This document shows, one piece after another, positions 41,236-43,482 of a stretch of 43,482 nt of DNA (positions are counted from its first letter, which is position 1; every line of letters begins with the position of its first letter). Location of the stretch: assembly GCA_022825725.1 (NCBI GenBank), contig JAJDWE010000013.1, positions 1 through 43,482 of the forward strand. The letters run 5' to 3'. The stretch comes from Gemmatimonadota bacterium. Its GTDB lineage: Bacteria; Gemmatimonadota; Gemmatimonadetes; Palauibacterales; Palauibacteraceae. A program made the position numbers and the translations under genes. The notes under the pieces are model-generated. The model did not search any database and was not told the origin of the DNA. It worked only from the letters and a program-made list of their open reading frames with translations.

Positions 41236-41423
41236 GGTGACCTTCCTTAAGCAGCCCGAACTCCAAACCTTGCGAAATAGGACGCGTCGAGCCGTCGAAA
41301 GGTTGCGGTCCGTATCTGGCCCGCAACCCGGCAGCCGCGTCAAAGGCGAGAACGAGCCCGGCGGGGAAAAAGTTGCAGCGGGTCAGCCGCCCGGGTCAGC
41401 CGCCCGGGGTCAGCCGCCCGGGG
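41236..41423. other. Intergenic region with AT-rich leader and tandem repeats
   Basis: This 188-bp region holds the leader of the DUF5916 gene and, at its end, the four-copy stop-codon repeat of the TPR gene. No other gene is seen. Confidence 0.5.
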
Positions 41424-41433
41424 TCAGCCGCCC
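41381..41433. repeat. Four-copy 13-14-bp tandem repeat containing the TPR gene's stop codon
   Basis: GGTCAGCCGCCC occurs at 41381, 41394, 41408 and 41422 with 13-14-bp spacing. Each copy contains TCA, the complement of TGA; the stop of the TPR gene is in the fourth. The unit therefore carries the gene's terminal Gly-Gly-stop, repeated beyond the gene. Confidence 0.85.
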
Positions 41434-42386
41434 GCGTCGGCCTCCAGGCGGGCGATCTCCGCCTCGGAGGCAATGTAGCCGAACCCCGCCCAGCCGGAAC
41501 CTTCGAGAATGCGGCGGTACATCTCCGCCGCCTGCGCCTCGCGGCCGTTGTAGAGATGCCAGGTCGCGACCCCGTAGGCGATCGCCACGCCCGCCGGGTC
41601 ACCGCTCTCGGGATCCCACAGTTCGTCCGCGTCGAGCTCCCCCCTGTACATGAGGAGGAGCCGGTGGTAGCTGGTGTTCTCGATGACGTCGAGATCGGCC
41701 GTCACCGGTTCGAGGACGGCCGCCGCCTCGGCATCGCGGCCCAGACGGCGGAGCGCCATGTACCACCAGTGCGAGATGGCCACGAGCTGGTCGGGATTCG
41801 CCGTCACCGCCATGTAGGCCTCGTACGACGGCAGCGCTCCCTCGAAGTCCCCCTTCAGGTAGCGGGCCAGCGCCAGGTGGTAGTGGATGTTCGACTGCAG
41901 CGTGCTCGTCGGAATGCCGCGCGCGTTCGGCTGGCCGTCCGGTTCGACCTCGTCCTCCTCGCCTCGTACCAGCTCCGCCGCGTGAGACAGGTCCTCGATG
42001 GCGCGATCGAACTCCCGCACGCTGATCCAGCGATGTCCCCGATGACGGTACATCCTCGCGTCGTTCGGGTGCTTCTCGATCCCCTCGGAGAAGATTCCGA
42101 TCGCCTCGCGGAACGTCCCCGTGTACCCGACGCGCCGGCCGAGCCAGATGATCGCATCCGCGTCATCCGGGTCGGCGTCGTAGTCCGCCCGCGCGACTTC
42201 GATGTCGCGCTGCTGTTCCGCCGAAGCGGGAGATGGATGGAGCGGTTCGCCCAGCAGAGAGATCGCCTCCGCCCCCGCCGGGAGCCCGTCCCCGTCGGAG
42301 GTTCCAGCCTCGTCCGCCGGCTCGTCGCAGGCGGCAAAGCCGAGTGCGAGCGCGAGAGCGCAGAGTTCCGTTCGATAGCGTTTCAT
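41424..42386 (-). CDS. TPR-repeat lipoprotein
   Basis: The 320-residue product starts at ATG 42386 with GAGG 7-8 nt upstream. The signal peptide ends in the lipobox GFAAC (Cys20). Tetratricopeptide units are visible from about residue 75: DADAIIWLGRRVGYTGTF, DARMYRHRGHRWISVREF, SNIHYHLALARYLKGDFEGA and HWWYMALRRLGRDAEAAA. It is probably a periplasm-facing binding protein. The stop codon lies inside a tandem repeat array. Confidence 0.8.
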   Translation of the reverse strand: MKRYRTELCALALALGFAACDEPADEAGTSDGDGLPAGAEAISLLGEPLHPSPASAEQQRDIEVARADYDADPDDADAIIWLGRRVGYTGTFREAIGIFSEGIEKHPNDARMYRHRGHRWISVREFDRAIEDLSHAAELVRGEEDEVEPDGQPNARGIPTSTLQSNIHYHLALARYLKGDFEGALPSYEAYMAVTANPDQLVAISHWWYMALRRLGRDAEAAAVLEPVTADLDVIENTSYHRLLLMYRGELDADELWDPESGDPAGVAIAYGVATWHLYNGREAQAAEMYRRILEGSGWAGFGYIASEAEIARLEADAGG

Positions 42387-42509
42387 CGTTATTCCTCGGG
42401 CGAGAGGTTTCTCCGGTTCGCAAAACCCGACCCGGATGACGAGCGTACGGCGGACTGCCAGGATTCAACATCAAGCTGGAATCGTGGGCGTGCCGCAAGG
42501 GAGGTGGAC

Positions 42510-42797
42510 ATGACCGAGGAACACAGGGTGCCGGGTGAGAACCTCGTCCGGAAGATCAAGGAGATCATCCGGGAGGGGAACGTCCGCCGCATCTCGATCC
42601 GAAACGAGGACGGAAAGGAGCTCATCGAGGTTCCGCTCTCCATCGGGGTCGTGGGGACGTTGCTGCTGCCCGCCTGGGCCGCGATCGGCGCCATCGCCGC
42701 GCTCGTCACGAACTGCTCGATCGTCGTGGAACGCGAAGAACACGAGGAAGAAACGGACCGTTACCCGGTGTCCACCGACAGCGAGGACGGCGGGTAG
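42510..42797 (+). CDS. DUF4342-domain small protein
   Basis: ATG 42510 has a strong GGGAGGTGG site just upstream and gives 95 residues. The N-terminus is a short helix (GENLVRKIKEIIREGN), followed by RRISIRNEDGKELIEVPLSIGVVG and a membrane-like helix (LLPAWAAIGAIAALVTNCSIVV), the DUF4342 pattern. The C-terminal tail is acidic. The protein is thought to be membrane-associated; its role is unknown. It is divergent from the TPR gene. Confidence 0.82.
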   Translation: MTEEHRVPGENLVRKIKEIIREGNVRRISIRNEDGKELIEVPLSIGVVGTLLLPAWAAIGAIAALVTNCSIVVEREEHEEETDRYPVSTDSEDGG

Positions 42798-42894
42798 GGC
42801 GGAGCAACGGTCTCGGCAACGCCGAACCGGACGACTATCTTGAAAGAAGCGGCGTCATCATCAAGACGCCTGATCCGAAACTGACGGAGGTTTC

Positions 42895-43359
42895 ATGAAG
42901 AAGCGTTTGCGAACGTTGTGCGTGCCGCTGGTCGTCGCGACCCTTGTCGTCGGCTGTGGCGGCGGAGACACGATGGACCCGGAGCCGCCTCCCGCCGCGG
43001 GGCCGCCGGACGTCTCGGGCACCTATAGTCTCGTATCCCTGACCGGTGTGATCACCCAGGGGGCGACGATCGGACCGCCGATTGCCGTAGGAACGGCGAT
43101 GATTTCGCAGAACCCCGGGTCGGGTGACTCTGCGAGCGGCACGATGTCCATGCTCCTCACGGTCACGAACCCGCTGAACGGCGAGGTCACGGAGGTCGCG
43201 GACCAGGGGACGTTCACGCTGCGGACGGACGGGAGCTGGGAGTTTGCGGGGCAGTTGCAGCAGAACATCGGCACGTACACGCTGGCGGGGAACGTGCTCA
43301 CCGTCAACGTGACGGAGCCCCCAGCGGCGGTCGCGACGACGGTTTGGCAGCGGCAGTAG
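42895..43359 (+). CDS. Small lipoprotein, possibly lipocalin-like
   Basis: ATG 42895 has GGAGG at the right distance; a TATCTT element at 42837-42842 may be its -10. The 154-residue product has a lipobox (VVGCGGG, Cys21), a Pro-rich linker, and then VSGTYSLVSLTG followed by short beta strands ending in FAGQLQQNIGTYTLAGNVL and TVWQRQ. The pattern of GTYSL at the start and a final Gln-Arg strand resembles lipocalin-like domains of exported proteins in this phylum. Ligand unknown. Confidence 0.72.
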   Translation: MKKRLRTLCVPLVVATLVVGCGGGDTMDPEPPPAAGPPDVSGTYSLVSLTGVITQGATIGPPIAVGTAMISQNPGSGDSASGTMSMLLTVTNPLNGEVTEVADQGTFTLRTDGSWEFAGQLQQNIGTYTLAGNVLTVNVTEPPAAVATTVWQRQ

Positions 43360-43482
43360 CGGCCGGCGTCCGCCGTTGTCTCGCGGCGTGGGCGGCGCTC
43401 GCCCTGTTCGTGGCGAGCGACCGCCTGGCCGCCCAGGCCCAGGATGCGGTACGGGGCCGCGTGCTGGATGCGGAGACGGGTG
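43344..43482 (+). CDS. Start of an exported protein with a carboxypeptidase-regulatory-like domain (partial)
   Basis: A frame from TTG 43344, overlapping the end of the previous gene, runs off the right edge. It encodes a signal peptide (RRCLAAWAALALFVASDRLA, cleavage near AAQAQ) and then DAVRGRVLDAETG, the typical first strand of a CarboxypepD_reg-like domain that often opens TonB-linked outer-membrane proteins. The TTG start is uncertain; only 46 codons are visible. Confidence 0.55.
   Translation, partial: MAAAVAAGVRRCLAAWAALALFVASDRLAAQAQDAVRGRVLDAETG

Noticed and set aside
37834-41250. 1138-codon open frame on the + strand
   Set aside because: Antisense to the propeller and DUF5916 genes; Arg/Val-rich with no motifs, an effect of high GC at third positions.
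41381-41433. CRISPR-like repeat array
   Set aside because: Units are 13-14 bp with one or two bases between them; no spacers.

Overview
This is a 43.5 kb, GC-rich bacterial chromosomal segment. The gene content suggests a Gemmatimonadota bacterium, possibly a marine or sponge-associated lineage: BIg2/LRR lipoproteins, S9 and M16 exported peptidases, a DUF5916 barrel, propeller lipoproteins, sphingolipid genes and many GTG/TTG starts. That assignment is inference from protein style; there is no rRNA or marker tree here. I found no tRNA, rRNA, CRISPR array or insertion sequence.

Layout. (1) 1-1200: the N-terminus of an integrase facing out of the window, a short palindrome-rich strip, and a BIg2/LRR lipoprotein gene that stops abruptly inside an LRR repeat, as expected at the edge of an integrated element. 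(2) 1302-2786: a MerA/dihydrolipoamide-dehydrogenase-like flavoprotein. (3) 2839-9520, all + strand: serine palmitoyltransferase, GNAT-type ceramide synthase candidate, CerR-like reductase and a PAP2/IPC-synthase-like membrane enzyme, followed by an ECF sigma factor, a zinc-finger anti-sigma factor and a PDZ protein. Most genes overlap or nearly touch, so this looks like one lipid-plus-envelope-response operon. (4) 9565-11210: a His/Cys-rich exported protein and a Met/His-rich outer-membrane protein, probably for metal handling. (5) 11435-18651: icd with a palindromic operator, an M16 peptidase, a convergent S9 peptidase and a small membrane protein. (6) 18964-24136: an ERG24-type sterol-reductase homologue with a barrel protein, then diaminopropionate ammonia-lyase and an M20 dipeptidase. 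(7) 24174-31936, all - strand: sufC-sufB-sufD-Rieske-sufS-sufU-rsgA-nudix-osmC. The osmC gene has an in-frame UGA exactly at its first conserved Cys position, with a plausible SECIS hairpin, so it is probably a selenoprotein. The suf promoter carries an inverted repeat over its -35 and a Fur-like box. (8) 32172-36979: MDR dehydrogenase, glpD, a lipoprotein with a CTG start, a 48-codon small gene and a DUF3179 protein. (9) 37002-43482: propeller protein, small membrane protein, DUF5916 protein, TPR lipoprotein, DUF4342 protein, small lipoprotein and the start of an exported regulatory-domain protein.

The strongest candidates for new biology are the compact sphingolipid operon linked to an ECF sigma system, the selenocysteine OsmC at the end of a suf operon, the sterol-reductase homologue, and a recurring leaderless promoter layout (TAGNTT hexamer 6-7 nt before the start codon).
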